From assembly GCF_002794255.1 (NCBI RefSeq), contig NZ_PGGW01000058.1, positions 40,662-104,661 of the forward strand: a DNA stretch of 64,000 bases, read 5' to 3'. This DNA is from Streptomyces carminius. Lineage in GTDB: Bacteria; Actinomycetota; Actinomycetes; Streptomycetales; Streptomycetaceae. The translations under genes and the position numbers were made by a program. The notes beneath the pieces are model-generated. The model saw only the letters and a program-made list of their open reading frames with translations. It made no database searches and had not been told where the DNA came from. Shown in pieces: positions 1 through 8,706 of this stretch (its first letter is position 1; every line of letters starts with the position of its first letter).

Positions 1-317
1 GCGAAGTTGGCCGGCACCGGGAACGCGCCGGTCGCCACCTCGGCCACCCCCGCCCCGGCGGTCAGCAGCAGCATCCGCTCGGGCGCGCGGCGCCGCAGGG
101 CCACCACCGCGCACAGGGCGAGGACGATCGGCCCGGAGGCGATCAGCTGCGCCTCGCTCTGCTCCACCGGCGGCTCCGGCGCCGCTATGACCGAGACGAG
201 CCATCCGGCGGACATCGCCAGCAGGACCACGGCCCACAGACTGTCGACCCAGGTGGGATGCCTGCGTATGAACTCGTATACCCGGTACACATCACCCAGC
301 GTAGGCAGACGCGGCAC
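1..317 (-). CDS. Sensor histidine kinase, N-terminal part (cut by window edge)
   Basis: Only the first 105 or so codons are present. The protein begins with a short amphipathic stretch (VYRVYEFIRRHPTWVDSLW) and then shows three hydrophobic segments separated by short charged loops, with RRRAPER between the second and third. This layout is typical of the N-terminal membrane region of NarX/DesK-type actinobacterial histidine kinases. The kinase domains would lie beyond the left edge, so the assignment rests on the membrane region alone. The GTG at 317 lies 9 bp after the stop of the methyltransferase gene on the same strand; a second in-frame GTG at 290 is possible. No convincing ribosome binding site precedes either. 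It would be the downstream member of a run starting at nuoD. Confidence 0.5.
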   Translation of the reverse strand, partial: MPRLPTLGDVYRVYEFIRRHPTWVDSLWAVVLLAMSAGWLVSVIAAPEPPVEQSEAQLIASGPIVLALCAVVALRRRAPERMLLLTAGAGVAEVATGAFPVPANF

Positions 318-326
318 GGGCGGGAG

Positions 327-1385
327 TCAGCCCGGCGGGCGATCCCCGTCCGTGCCGCCTACTCCCCAGGGTGGAGGCAGCGGCGCCCGGCGCGGTTGGA
401 GCAGCCAGGTGAAACCGCCCAGGCCCGCCGGGTCGGTCAGCTCGGCGGCCTCGCCCGCGCGGCCGAGCAGCCGTACGTACGCGGCCGGGTCCGCCGTGGC
501 CAGGGTGAGCGGCGGGCGGTCGCCGCGCACGCCCAGGGCGCGCAGTGCCGCGCGCTGGGGGAGCAGTACGGCCGGTCCGTGGCCGGGCGGCGGGCGGACC
601 GCCGCCGCGCACGCGTCGAGGGCGACATGGGCGGTCAGGTCGCGGTCGCCGTCGGGGACGGGCGGCACCTCGCGGCCGTCGCGGTAGCCGGTGAGGGTGC
701 CCAGCGGCGGACGGGCGGCGCGGGTGTGGGCGTAGTCCACGGCGACGGCCAGGCCACTGTCCAGGCAGGACACGGCCGCCGCCCACGCCTCGTCGCGGGG
801 GCGGCCGATCTCCGCGCGGCGGCCCGGCTCGGGCGGCAGCGGCCACCAGCGGGCCAGCCACTCCGCGTCCGCGCCGGTCACCGGCCCGCCCGGGTGCTCG
901 GTGCCGTCGCCGTCCACCAGGACGTAGCGCGGTACGCCGTCGCCGTCGGTCTCGGCGATGTCCACGGGAACGTCGTCCAGCCACTCGTTGGCGAACAGCA
1001 GCCCGGCCGCGCGGTGCGGCGGTTCGGCGGACCAGCCGATCGCCGGGTCCAGCCCGGCGGGACGGGGGGCGCGTTCGACGGCGTGGGCGCGCACTCGGGA
1101 GGCCAGGTCGCCGGGCAGCGCGGGCAGGGCGGCCAGTACGCCGGTCAGCAGTTCGCCGCGGCCCGCGCCGTAGTCGATCAGCGCCAGCTCGGCGGGGCGC
1201 CCCAGCACCTCGTCGACGCGCCGCAGCAGCTCCGCCACCGCGTGCGCGAACAGCGGCGAGGCGTGCACCGAGGTGCGGAAGTGGGCGGCGGGCGCCTGCC
1301 GCACGAAGAACCCCTCCGGCCCGTAGAGGGCCTCCTCGGCGGCCTCCCGCCAGCGCCGCGGTCCCGGCGCCGGTTCGCCGGTCAC
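327..1385 (-). CDS. MidA/NDUFAF7-family SAM-dependent methyltransferase
   Basis: A 352-residue class I methyltransferase of the DUF185/MidA family, whose mitochondrial member NDUFAF7 symmetrically dimethylates an arginine of the complex I subunit NDUFS2. Visible motifs are the SAM-binding IDYGAGRGELL at about residues 70-80, the family motif FANEWLDDVP at 131-140, VDYAH near 217 and DLTAHV at 249-254, all in the family order. The GTG start (1385) overlaps the nuoD stop by 4 bp (GTGA), so translation is coupled to nuoD, which encodes the bacterial homologue of NDUFS2. This suggests, but does not prove, that NuoD is the substrate. The length fits the family. Confidence 0.82.
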   Translation of the reverse strand: MTGEPAPGPRRWREAAEEALYGPEGFFVRQAPAAHFRTSVHASPLFAHAVAELLRRVDEVLGRPAELALIDYGAGRGELLTGVLAALPALPGDLASRVRAHAVERAPRPAGLDPAIGWSAEPPHRAAGLLFANEWLDDVPVDIAETDGDGVPRYVLVDGDGTEHPGGPVTGADAEWLARWWPLPPEPGRRAEIGRPRDEAWAAAVSCLDSGLAVAVDYAHTRAARPPLGTLTGYRDGREVPPVPDGDRDLTAHVALDACAAAVRPPPGHGPAVLLPQRAALRALGVRGDRPPLTLATADPAAYVRLLGRAGEAAELTDPAGLGGFTWLLQPRRAPLPPPWGVGGTDGDRPPG

Positions 1386-2560
1386 TTGTCGATGTCGCCG
1401 ACGACGAAGAACATCGAGCCCAGGATCGCCACCATGTCGGCCACCAGCGTGCCGGGCAGCAGCTCGGACAGCACCTGGACATTGTTGTACGAGGCCGAGC
1501 GGAGCTTGAGCCGGTACGGGGTCTTCTCCCCCTTCGAGACCAGGTAGTAGCCGTTGAGGCCGAGGGGGTTCTCCGTCCAGGCGTAGGTGGCGCCCTCGGG
1601 GGCCTTCAGCACCTTGGGCAGCCGCTGGTTGACCGGGCCGGGCGGCAGTTCGGCGAGGCGGTCCAGGCAGGCGTCGGCGAGGTCGAGGGAGTTGTGGGTC
1701 TGCTCCAGCAGCACCTCGAAGCGGGCCAGGCAGTCGCCCTCGGACCGGGTGACGACCCTCAGGACGTCCGCCAGCTCCCCGTAGGCCAGGTACGGCTCGT
1801 CGCGGCGCAGGTCGAAGTCCACCCCGGAGGCGCGGGCGAGGGGGCCGCTGACGCCGTAGGCGTGGACGGTGGCCGCGTCCAGGACGCCCACCCCGCGGGT
1901 GCGGCCGCGGAAGATCTCGTTGCCCAGGACGAGCCGGTCGTAGACGTCCGTCTTCGCCCGGACCTCGGCGACGGCCTGCCGGGTGCGGCCGAGCCAGCCG
2001 GCCGGGAGGTCCTCCTTGAGGCCGCCGACCCGGTTGAACATGTAGTGGATGCGCCCGCCGGAGACCTCCTCCAGGACCCGCTGGAGCGCCTCGCGCTCGG
2101 TGAAGGCGTGGAACACCGGTGTGATCGCGCCCAGTTCCAGGGGGTAGGAGCCGAGGAACATCAGGTGGTTGAGGACCCGGTTGAGCTCCGCCAGGAGGGT
2201 CCGCGCCCACACCGCGCGGGCGGGCACCTCCATGCCGAGCATCCGCTCGACGGCCAGGACGACACCGAGTTCGTTGGAGAACGCCGACAGCCAGTCGTGG
2301 CGGTTGGCCAGCACGATGATCTGCCGGTAGTCACGCGCCTCGAAGAGCTTCTCGGCACCGCGGTGCATGTAGCCGATCACCGGCTCGGCGGTGGTGATCC
2401 GCTCGCCGTCCAGGACGAGCCGCAGCCGCAGCACACCGTGGGTGGAGGGGTGCTGGGGGCCGATGTTGAGCACCATGTCGGTGCTCTCCGCCGCGCCTCC
2501 GACGCCGACGGTCGTCTCGGTGTGCTCGGTGTGCTCGGTGGCCGTGCCGGGCTGGGTCAT
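1382..2560 (-). CDS. nuoD: NADH-quinone oxidoreductase subunit D paralogue (NuoD2-like)
   Basis: A 392-residue homologue of the 49-kDa subunit of respiratory complex I, which lines the quinone pocket next to cluster N2. The conserved GPQHPSTHG is at residues 34-42 and HRGAEKL at 66-72. It stands alone without nuoA-C or nuoE-N, so it is a stand-alone paralogue rather than the copy in a full nuo operon. The first 29 residues are a poorly conserved Thr/Glu-rich extension. The ATG at 2560 faces the divergent PH-domain gene across 69 bp, where both promoters must lie. The downstream MidA-type methyltransferase gene overlaps its stop by 4 bp. Whether it replaces or supplements the main NuoD cannot be told from the window. 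Confidence 0.85.
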   Translation of the reverse strand: MTQPGTATEHTEHTETTVGVGGAAESTDMVLNIGPQHPSTHGVLRLRLVLDGERITTAEPVIGYMHRGAEKLFEARDYRQIIVLANRHDWLSAFSNELGVVLAVERMLGMEVPARAVWARTLLAELNRVLNHLMFLGSYPLELGAITPVFHAFTEREALQRVLEEVSGGRIHYMFNRVGGLKEDLPAGWLGRTRQAVAEVRAKTDVYDRLVLGNEIFRGRTRGVGVLDAATVHAYGVSGPLARASGVDFDLRRDEPYLAYGELADVLRVVTRSEGDCLARFEVLLEQTHNSLDLADACLDRLAELPPGPVNQRLPKVLKAPEGATYAWTENPLGLNGYYLVSKGEKTPYRLKLRSASYNNVQVLSELLPGTLVADMVAILGSMFFVVGDIDK

Positions 2561-2629
2561 GGTCCCAGTCTGGCAGCAGCGCGCGGCGCCCCGCGCGGCC
2601 GGGCGCCGCTCCCGCCTACTCTTGCCGGT

Positions 2630-3142
2630 ATGAGCCTGCCAGCCGAAGGACCGCCGGACACCGCGGAGCGCACCGGCGGGGACGAGTCGTGGCGCGGTGT
2701 GGAGCGGGGCCTGCTGCGGATGCGCAGAACGGTGCTGGCCGCCGTGCTCCTCCCGCTCGCCGCGGTACTGGGCCTGCTCCTGTACGTACTGGCCGGCCCG
2801 GGCTGGGCGGCCGGCGCGCTGGTGCCGGCGGCGGCGACGGCCTGGGGCTGGCGGGCGCTGGCCCGCAACTGGGCGTCCTGGCGTTACGCCGAGCGCGCCG
2901 ACGAGCTGCTGATCAGCCGCGGGGTGATCTGGCGCGAGCTGACCGTCGTGCCGTACGGCCGGATGCAGTTGGTGGAGGTCACCTCCGGGCCGCTGGAGCG
3001 GCACTTCGGGCTGGCCCGGCTGCAGTTGCACACCGCCGCGGCGACCACCGACGCGCACATACCCGGCCTGACGCCGAAGGAGGCCGAGCGGCTGCGCGAG
3101 CGGCTCACCGAGCTGGGCGAGGCCCGCTCCGCGGGGCTGTGA
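2630..3142 (+). CDS. PH-domain membrane protein, small partner (DUF304/YdbS-like)
   Basis: A 170-residue protein with two closely spaced hydrophobic segments (about residues 32-70) followed by a bacterial PH domain (bPH2, DUF304) containing the typical ISRGVIWRELTVVPYGRMQ region and an IPGLTPKEAERLRERL end. The active site, if any, is unknown; such proteins usually act in pairs in the membrane, as YdbS and YdbT do. Its stop codon overlaps the ATG of the larger PH-domain gene by one base (TGATG), so the two are translated together. The ATG at 2630 follows the divergent promoter region shared with nuoD. Confidence 0.8.
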   Translation: MSLPAEGPPDTAERTGGDESWRGVERGLLRMRRTVLAAVLLPLAAVLGLLLYVLAGPGWAAGALVPAAATAWGWRALARNWASWRYAERADELLISRGVIWRELTVVPYGRMQLVEVTSGPLERHFGLARLQLHTAAATTDAHIPGLTPKEAERLRERLTELGEARSAGL

Positions 3143-4458
3143 TGGCGCTGCTGGAACGTCCCGAGGGCAGGCGGCTGCACCCGGTCACGCCGTGGCGGCG
3201 GGCCTGGGCGCCGGTGGCGGCGCTGCTGGCCTTCGCCGTACAGGACCCGGAGCGGGCCCGGCGGGGTGTGGAGTCCCTGACCCCCGCCTGGCTGCTGGCC
3301 GCGCTGGCGGTGGTGCTGCTGGTGGCGGCGGCGTACGGCTTCCTGTCCTGGTGGATGACGAGCTATCTGGTGACCGACACCGAACTGCGCATCCGTACCG
3401 GCCTGTTCTTCCGTCGCGCGGCGCACATCCGGCTGGACCGCATCCAGGCGATCGACGTCGGCCGGCCCCTGCTGGCCCGGATCGTCGGGGTCGCCAAGCT
3501 CAAGCTGGACGTGGTCGGCGCGGAGGAGAAGGACGAGCTGGCCTTCCTCGGCGAGTCCGACGCGGTGGCGCTCCGCGCCGAGCTGCTGGCGCGGGCGGCG
3601 GGCATGGCGCCCGAGGACGCGCCCGGGGCGGGCGAGGCGCCCGCCCGGGAACTGGTCCGGGTCGACACGGGGATGCTGCTCGTCTCCCTGCTGCTGCTCG
3701 GCGGGCTCTGGGCGTTGCTGGCCGCGACGCTCGTCCTCCCGGTGGTCGTCTGGCTGTTCTCGGACAGCGTCTGGCCCGCCCTGGCGGTCGTGGTGCCGCT
3801 GCTCGGCGGGCTCTGGCGGGGCGGCGCGGGCCGTTTCATGACCGAGTTCGACTGGGTGGTGGCCGAGTCCCCGGACGGGGTGCGGCTCGACCACGGGCTG
3901 CTGGACCGCGCGCACGCCACCGTCCCGCCGGGCCGGATCCAGGCGGTGCGGATCATTGAGCCGCTGCTGTGGCGGCGGCGCGGCTGGGTGCGGGTCGAGC
4001 TGAGCGTCGCGGCCGGGGGCAACGAGGGCGGCGTCCTGCTGCCGGTCGCCACCCGGGAGACCGCCCGGGGCGTGCTGGGGCGGGTGCTCCCCGATGTCGA
4101 CCCGGCCGAGGCGGAGGCGGCCCTGACCCCGGTGCCGCGCCGGGCCCGCTGGGCGGTGCCGCTGTGGTGGCGGGGGTACGGGCACGGGGTGACGGGGGCG
4201 GTCTTCGCGGCCCGCCGCGGGCTGCTGTGCCGCAGGACGGAGCTGGTGCCGCACGCGAAGGTGCAGAGCGTACGGCTGTCCCAGGGGCCGTGGGAGCGGC
4301 GGCTGGGACTGGCGAACGTCCATGTCGACCACGGCGCGGGCACGGTGGCGGCCCGGCTGCGGGACGCCGACGAGGCCCGCGCCGTGGTCGGGGCCCAGGC
4401 GGAGCGTTCCCGCACCGGGCGCCGTACGGCACGCCCGGAGCGCTGGCTGACGCGGTGA
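3142..4458 (+). CDS. PH-domain membrane protein, large partner (DUF304/YdbT-like)
   Basis: A 438-residue protein with repeated bPH2 (DUF304) domains and paired membrane segments: hydrophobic spans near residues 20-35 and 54-75, a first PH domain including RTGLFFRRAAHIRLDRIQAID, another pair of spans near 175-225, a second PH domain (DHGLLDRAHATVPPGRIQAV), and a third near the end (RRGLLCRRTELVPHAKVQS). This tandem arrangement is that of YdbT. It is coupled by a one-base overlap to the small PH gene upstream. Family function is not settled; a role in envelope stress or lipid handling is often suggested. It ends 34 bp from the convergent coiled-coil gene. Confidence 0.8.
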   Translation: MALLERPEGRRLHPVTPWRRAWAPVAALLAFAVQDPERARRGVESLTPAWLLAALAVVLLVAAAYGFLSWWMTSYLVTDTELRIRTGLFFRRAAHIRLDRIQAIDVGRPLLARIVGVAKLKLDVVGAEEKDELAFLGESDAVALRAELLARAAGMAPEDAPGAGEAPARELVRVDTGMLLVSLLLLGGLWALLAATLVLPVVVWLFSDSVWPALAVVVPLLGGLWRGGAGRFMTEFDWVVAESPDGVRLDHGLLDRAHATVPPGRIQAVRIIEPLLWRRRGWVRVELSVAAGGNEGGVLLPVATRETARGVLGRVLPDVDPAEAEAALTPVPRRARWAVPLWWRGYGHGVTGAVFAARRGLLCRRTELVPHAKVQSVRLSQGPWERRLGLANVHVDHGAGTVAARLRDADEARAVVGAQAERSRTGRRTARPERWLTR

Positions 4459-4492
4459 CGGCGGCGGGGCGGTGCGGGGCGGGGCGCGGCGG

Positions 4493-5536
4493 TCAGGCGC
4501 GGGCGCGGCGCGGCTCCCCGGAGTCCGTCTCCTGCTCCCCGGCGGAACCTCCGGCGCCCTCGCCGTCCGGACCGGCCGCGCCGGATTCCGCGGTGCCGGC
4601 CGCACCCGGACGGATGACCTCACTCGCGGCGGAAACCTCCGATTCCGGCCCTGAACGGGTCCCGGCCGCCCGGTCACCTTCCTCGTCCCGGTCGGACGGG
4701 GGCTCGGCGGGCGTGCGCGGCCCCCCGGTCTCCCTGCGCCGCCGCGGGGCGCCGCCGGTGCCGAAGAAGTCGAAGCCGCCGCGCCTGGGCGACTGACCCC
4801 CTGCCCAGCCCGGATACGGCTCCCGTCCCGGCGGCGGTACGACCGCCTCCCGTTCCTCCGCCGCCTTCTCCCCGGCGTCCTCCCGCTCCTCCGCCGCCTT
4901 CCGCTCGGCGTCCTCCCGCTCCCGCTGCGCCCTCTCCTCCTGGAGCACGGCGTTCGTCCGCAGCCGGGTCAGGGCCTCGCTCGCCTGGATGTAGGTCAGC
5001 GGGGTGGGGGCGCCCGAGGCCCGGCGGTGGTCGGCCGCCCCGGTGGTGAGTTCCTTGACCTGCCCGGCGGCCTCCAGGGCGAGCTGCCGCCGCCCCTCCA
5101 GCGCGCTGGCGCGCTCGGTCTCGGCGGTGGCGTACCGGCGCAGCAGCGCGGCGTGCTCGGTACGCAGCCGGGTCAGCTCGGCCTGCTTCTCCCGGAGGGT
5201 GATCTCCACCTTCCGGCGGAGCTCGGCGGCCTCCTCCAGCTCGGTCTCCAGCTCCGCCTGCCGCTCCTCGGCCCGCCACTCGGCCGTGGCCCGCGCGGCC
5301 CGCACCTCGGCCACCCGCCGACCGGCCTCCCGGTCCCAGTGGCGCAGCAGCACGGCCCCGGCGACGGCGGCCAGCGCCGCTCCGGCGGTGAGCACGCGCA
5401 GCGCCATCACTCCCGGGGCGCCGGCATCACCCACCAGCCAGGCCACGAGCGCGCAGAAGAGTGCGGCGCCCGCCACGGCGGACGGCGCGAGCATCCGGTG
5501 CAGGGGAGGTGCTTGGCGGTGGCGTCCTCGTGGCAT
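4493..5536 (-). CDS. Membrane-anchored coiled-coil protein, unknown function
   Basis: A 347-residue protein beginning MPRGRHRQAPPL, with two hydrophobic spans in the first 70 residues (about 16-33 and 43-63), then a long Glu/Arg/Ala-rich heptad region (about 70-240) that should form a coiled coil, and a disordered acidic Gly/Pro/Glu tail. I place the start at the ATG at 5536 because the basic MPRGRHR start is typical of this Streptomyces family and the upstream in-frame codons look non-conserved. A cytoplasmic coiled coil anchored by two N-terminal helices suggests a scaffold, but no enzymatic motif is visible. It lies downstream of the DUF-less membrane gene at 5659 with a 122-bp gap. Confidence 0.75.
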   Translation of the reverse strand: MPRGRHRQAPPLHRMLAPSAVAGAALFCALVAWLVGDAGAPGVMALRVLTAGAALAAVAGAVLLRHWDREAGRRVAEVRAARATAEWRAEERQAELETELEEAAELRRKVEITLREKQAELTRLRTEHAALLRRYATAETERASALEGRRQLALEAAGQVKELTTGAADHRRASGAPTPLTYIQASEALTRLRTNAVLQEERAQREREDAERKAAEEREDAGEKAAEEREAVVPPPGREPYPGWAGGQSPRRGGFDFFGTGGAPRRRRETGGPRTPAEPPSDRDEEGDRAAGTRSGPESEVSAASEVIRPGAAGTAESGAAGPDGEGAGGSAGEQETDSGEPRRARA

Positions 5537-5658
5537 GGCCTGGAATTTACCGTGGGTGCCGCCCATTGAGGCACCGTCCCTCCCCATTCGTTATCTCGCG
5601 TGTCCCCCGATGCCCACACCCCGTCAGAAACCGCCGCCCCGTTCCCGCGACAGGACGA

Positions 5659-6801
5659 TCAGTCGCGGCGCCGGACCACCAGGGCCGAGACCACCACAAT
5701 CACGGTGAGCGTGGCGATGACGCTGACCACGGCCAGCCGCATCGCCGGTCCGAGGGTGTTGTTGCCTTCGTGTGCGAAGTCGTACCAGACCAGGATCGAC
5801 TGGAACAGGGCGATGGCCGTGAAGACGAACAGCAGCCGGTTGCGTCGCTCGTCCCGCCGGTACTGCGTCATGCTGCGATGGAAGTCGAGGATGTCGCGCA
5901 GCGACTGGAGCTGGACCTCCAGCACACCGCGCTCGCGTTCCATCGCCCAGCGCTCCATCGCCGCGTCCATCACCACCGCGCCCGCGTTCACGGTGTAGCG
6001 GCTCTCCTCCAGCCGCACCATGTCCCGCAGCGCCAGGTCCTTGCTGAGTTTGAGGGAGGCGGTGAACTGCCGGTCGACCTCCGCCACCCGGTTCCAGCGG
6101 GTGTCGTTGAGCTGCAGCATCCGGGCCGACACCAGCCGGTTGGCCTCATCCACCGCGATCCATTCGGTGGTAGCCGCCATCACGCCCTCCAGTACCTCGT
6201 GGATCCGGTGGCCCGGCAGCCGCTCCAGGGTCGTGAAACCGTCCCCGAAGCGCAGCAGTGCGTCATCGTGGATCCTGCGCTCCACGCCGTAGACCCGGGT
6301 CGCGCCCGGCTCCTGGTCCCGCGGCGGATCCATCAGCACCCGGTGCCACCACAGCAGACGTCCGGGTTCCATGACCGCTTCGCCCACCGGATCGACCAGT
6401 TCCCGGGCGAGCATCCGCTCCGAGATGCCGTCGGTCCAGCGGGCGACATGCGGATTGAGCTTCTCCACCAGTTCGCTTTCGCGGTCGTGTATCGCACTCC
6501 GGTCCGGGACCTGGATCGTCAGCATGACGTAGCAGTAGCCGTTGGGCTCGAAGCGGCACCGCAGCGGTCCGACGTCCGCGAGGCGGACCGTACCGACGGT
6601 CTTCTCGCCGCTGAGCCGGGATCCGCCGGTGGACATGTGGTGGTCGAACAGCAGTTGGGAGTCCGGTGTGTCGACCTGTGGCGAGAAGTCGGGCACCGCC
6701 TCGGTGACGGCCTCCTTCAGCGCCCTGCCGACCTCACCCCCGAAGGTGCTCGCGCACAGCCGGAACCGCATGAGAAAAGGCGCGATGAGTACCACCTGCA
6801 C
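5659..6801 (-). CDS. Hypothetical protein with two C-terminal membrane helices
   Basis: A 380-residue protein I do not recognise. The first 300 residues are soluble and rather charged; a conserved-looking block is VERRIHDDALLRFGDGFTTL near 170-190. Two hydrophobic segments close the protein (about residues 322-337 and 352-374), ending in VVRRRD, so the bulk probably faces the cytoplasm. There is no signal peptide. The first codons (QVVLIAPFLMRFRL) read like a beta strand opening a domain. Start choices are GTG 6801 or ATG 6771. Codon use is ordinary for the window. Neighbours give no function. Confidence 0.65.
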   Translation of the reverse strand: MQVVLIAPFLMRFRLCASTFGGEVGRALKEAVTEAVPDFSPQVDTPDSQLLFDHHMSTGGSRLSGEKTVGTVRLADVGPLRCRFEPNGYCYVMLTIQVPDRSAIHDRESELVEKLNPHVARWTDGISERMLARELVDPVGEAVMEPGRLLWWHRVLMDPPRDQEPGATRVYGVERRIHDDALLRFGDGFTTLERLPGHRIHEVLEGVMAATTEWIAVDEANRLVSARMLQLNDTRWNRVAEVDRQFTASLKLSKDLALRDMVRLEESRYTVNAGAVVMDAAMERWAMERERGVLEVQLQSLRDILDFHRSMTQYRRDERRNRLLFVFTAIALFQSILVWYDFAHEGNNTLGPAMRLAVVSVIATLTVIVVVSALVVRRRD

Positions 6802-6867
6802 GACAGCCGAGCCCCCTGCACATCCCCGTCGGCCGGACCGCGGGCGGGCCGTGCTCCGCCGGACCGT

Positions 6868-7482
6868 TCACATGTCCGGAGCCGTGAACAGTGTCCACTC
6901 GCCGTGTCCGGCGTGGCCGCCCTCGACAGCCCACCCGCTGCCCAGCAGCCTTCGCATCCGGTCCGGCAGGACGTACAGCGGCGTCCCCGAACGGAACGAG
7001 GTGCACCACAGGAGTTGCCCACCGGGTTCGACGACCCGCGCGATCTCGGAGGGGTTGAACACCCCGTTGAGCGACACTACCAAGGGAACCCGCGCCGTCG
7101 CCAAGGGTAGTGCCCGTACGTCGGCCACCATCCAGCACACCCCGGGCACCTCCACTCGCCGCCGTATCATCTCCGGGTTCAGATCGCACGCGACCACCGT
7201 GGGAACGGCCTCGGCGACGGCGGCCGTCGCCTCGCCGGTGCCGCAGCAGATCTCCACCGCCCACCGGGCGGGCCGGGCACGGCGCAGTCCCTCGCGCACG
7301 GGAAGGTCGTAGCCGTACTGCTCGTCGGTCCAGGACCGCCACTCCCCGGCCATCCGCTCGTACGAGAGCTGCAGGCCCAGCCACGCCTCGTGGTCCTCGG
7401 GGTTTCTCAGCAGACGCTCCTGGAAGCGCCGGCTGGGATGGACGTCGGCCTTCAGGTCGGGCGGGCCCGGGATCTCCTCCAT
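6868..7482 (-). CDS. Class I SAM-dependent methyltransferase
   Basis: A 204-residue methyltransferase with the SAM-binding motif WAVEICCGTGEAT (about residues 68-80), an acidic motif II VVACDLNPEM and a later VEPGGQLLWCTSF strand. Such small methyltransferases act on unknown small molecules; the substrate cannot be read from the sequence. The ATG at 7482 starts MEEIPGPPDLKAD; the upstream bases give only a weak ribosome binding site. It lies 61 bp downstream of the DUF3180 gene at the end of the folate operon and could be read through from it. Confidence 0.75.
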   Translation of the reverse strand: MEEIPGPPDLKADVHPSRRFQERLLRNPEDHEAWLGLQLSYERMAGEWRSWTDEQYGYDLPVREGLRRARPARWAVEICCGTGEATAAVAEAVPTVVACDLNPEMIRRRVEVPGVCWMVADVRALPLATARVPLVVSLNGVFNPSEIARVVEPGGQLLWCTSFRSGTPLYVLPDRMRRLLGSGWAVEGGHAGHGEWTLFTAPDM

Positions 7483-7543
7483 TCCGTGACGATAACCGCC
7501 GACAGGTCTGGACCGGTAGCCGCCGTGCGCCGTGCGGGCCTGG

Positions 7544-8029
7544 TCAGGCCGCTGCCGCCGTCGGCGGCTCGTCGTCGTCCTCGGGGAGCCTGCACACCCG
7601 CTGCAGGAAGATGCCCGCCGCCACCACCGCGGCACCCGCCAGCACCGACAGGCCGGCGTAGACCACCTGGTCGCGGCGGGCGGGCACGTCCATGACGTTG
7701 AGGAACAGGTAAAGGCCGGCGCCGCCGTACGCGCCCGCGGCCAGGGCCGCCACCAGGGCGCTGGCCTGGCCGAGGACGACGGCGCGGGCCGCCATGATCG
7801 GCTCCACGCCCTTCGCGCCGGGCTGCCGCTCGCGCTGGGCGCGCAGCCGGGTGCGCAACGACAGGGCGGTGGCGGCCAGGACGGCGGCGATCAGCGCGAG
7901 CACGACCGGGGCCGCGACCGGCACGGCCGGCGGGGTGCCCAGCCCGTCCCACATCCCCATGCCCGCCCAGGAGAGCACCAGGGCGAGTACGAAGAGGCCG
8001 GCCAGCGTCCTGATACGTAGTTCCCTCAC
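7544..8029 (-). CDS. DUF3180 family membrane protein
   Basis: A 161-residue protein with four predicted membrane helices, two at about residues 8-24 and 38-58 and two at about 85-105 and 118-145, and a charged acidic tail (LPEDDDEPP). It matches DUF3180, an actinobacterial family nearly always found after folK. The GTG at 8029 (VRELRIRTLAG) is preceded by GGGGAG and is preferred over earlier starts that would run into the intergenic spacer. Co-occurrence with the folate genes suggests expression with them, but the function is unknown. Confidence 0.8.
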   Translation of the reverse strand: MRELRIRTLAGLFVLALVLSWAGMGMWDGLGTPPAVPVAAPVVLALIAAVLAATALSLRTRLRAQRERQPGAKGVEPIMAARAVVLGQASALVAALAAGAYGGAGLYLFLNVMDVPARRDQVVYAGLSVLAGAAVVAAGIFLQRVCRLPEDDDEPPTAAAA

Positions 8030-8109
8030 GGAACTCCCCACGTCGTCTGAGATACGGCAGTTGAGACACGGCGGTTGGGACATGGCGGTGCCCGGTGGCG
8101 CCGCCGTGG

Positions 8110-8706
8110 TCACTCGGGCAGTCGCAGTTCCAGGTCGTCCCGGCGGGTGATGCCCTCCCGGCCGACCGCGTCGAGCAGCTCCGCCACCGGACCGTGCCCC
8201 GGAACCTCGGCGTCCGGATCCACATCGTGCCACGGTGCCAGGACGAAGGCCCGCTCATGACAGCGCGGGTGGGGAAGCGTCAGCACGGGGTCGTCGGAGA
8301 CGGCGTCCTGGTAGGTGACGATGTCCACGTCGATCGTCCGCGGCCCCCAGCGCTCGTCGCGCACCCGGGCGTAGGCCTCCTCGATGGCGTGGGCCCGCTC
8401 CAGCAGCGAGGCGGGCGGCAGGGTCGTCTTCAGCAGGACGACGGCGTTGAAGTACGCGGGCTGGGTGCCCGGCTCCACTCCCCACGGCTTGGTCTCGTAC
8501 ACCGGCGAGACCCCCTTGACCCGCACCCCCGGGGTCTCCTCCAGCGCGTCGACGGCGCCCTGGAGGGTCTCCAGCCGGTTGCCCAGGTTGCCGCCGATGG
8601 ACAGGACGGCGCGCTTGGGGTTGTGCAGGGTCATGTCGGCGGCGTCGACCTGGCGCACCACGGAGGCGGGCACCGGCTGTACGGTCGGGTCGCTGTTCGG
8701 CGTCAT
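8110..8706 (-). CDS. folK: 2-amino-4-hydroxy-6-hydroxymethyldihydropteridine diphosphokinase
   Basis: HPPK transfers pyrophosphate from ATP to 6-hydroxymethyl-7,8-dihydropterin, the step before dihydropteroate synthase in folate synthesis. The 198-residue protein shows SIGGNLGNR near residues 36-44, the substrate loop VYETKPWG, the HPPK signature RWGPRTIDVDI near 120-130 and LPHPRCHERAFVL. An unconserved leader of about 30 residues precedes the domain. Its ATG overlaps the folB stop by 4 bp, so the two are translated in tandem. Cytoplasmic enzyme. Confidence 0.95.
   Translation of the reverse strand: MTPNSDPTVQPVPASVVRQVDAADMTLHNPKRAVLSIGGNLGNRLETLQGAVDALEETPGVRVKGVSPVYETKPWGVEPGTQPAYFNAVVLLKTTLPPASLLERAHAIEEAYARVRDERWGPRTIDVDIVTYQDAVSDDPVLTLPHPRCHERAFVLAPWHDVDPDAEVPGHGPVAELLDAVGREGITRRDDLELRLPE

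Noticed and set aside
258..1547. Plus-strand frames opposite the methyltransferase and nuoD genes
   Set aside because: They lack domains and binding sites, and the minus strand explains the region fully.
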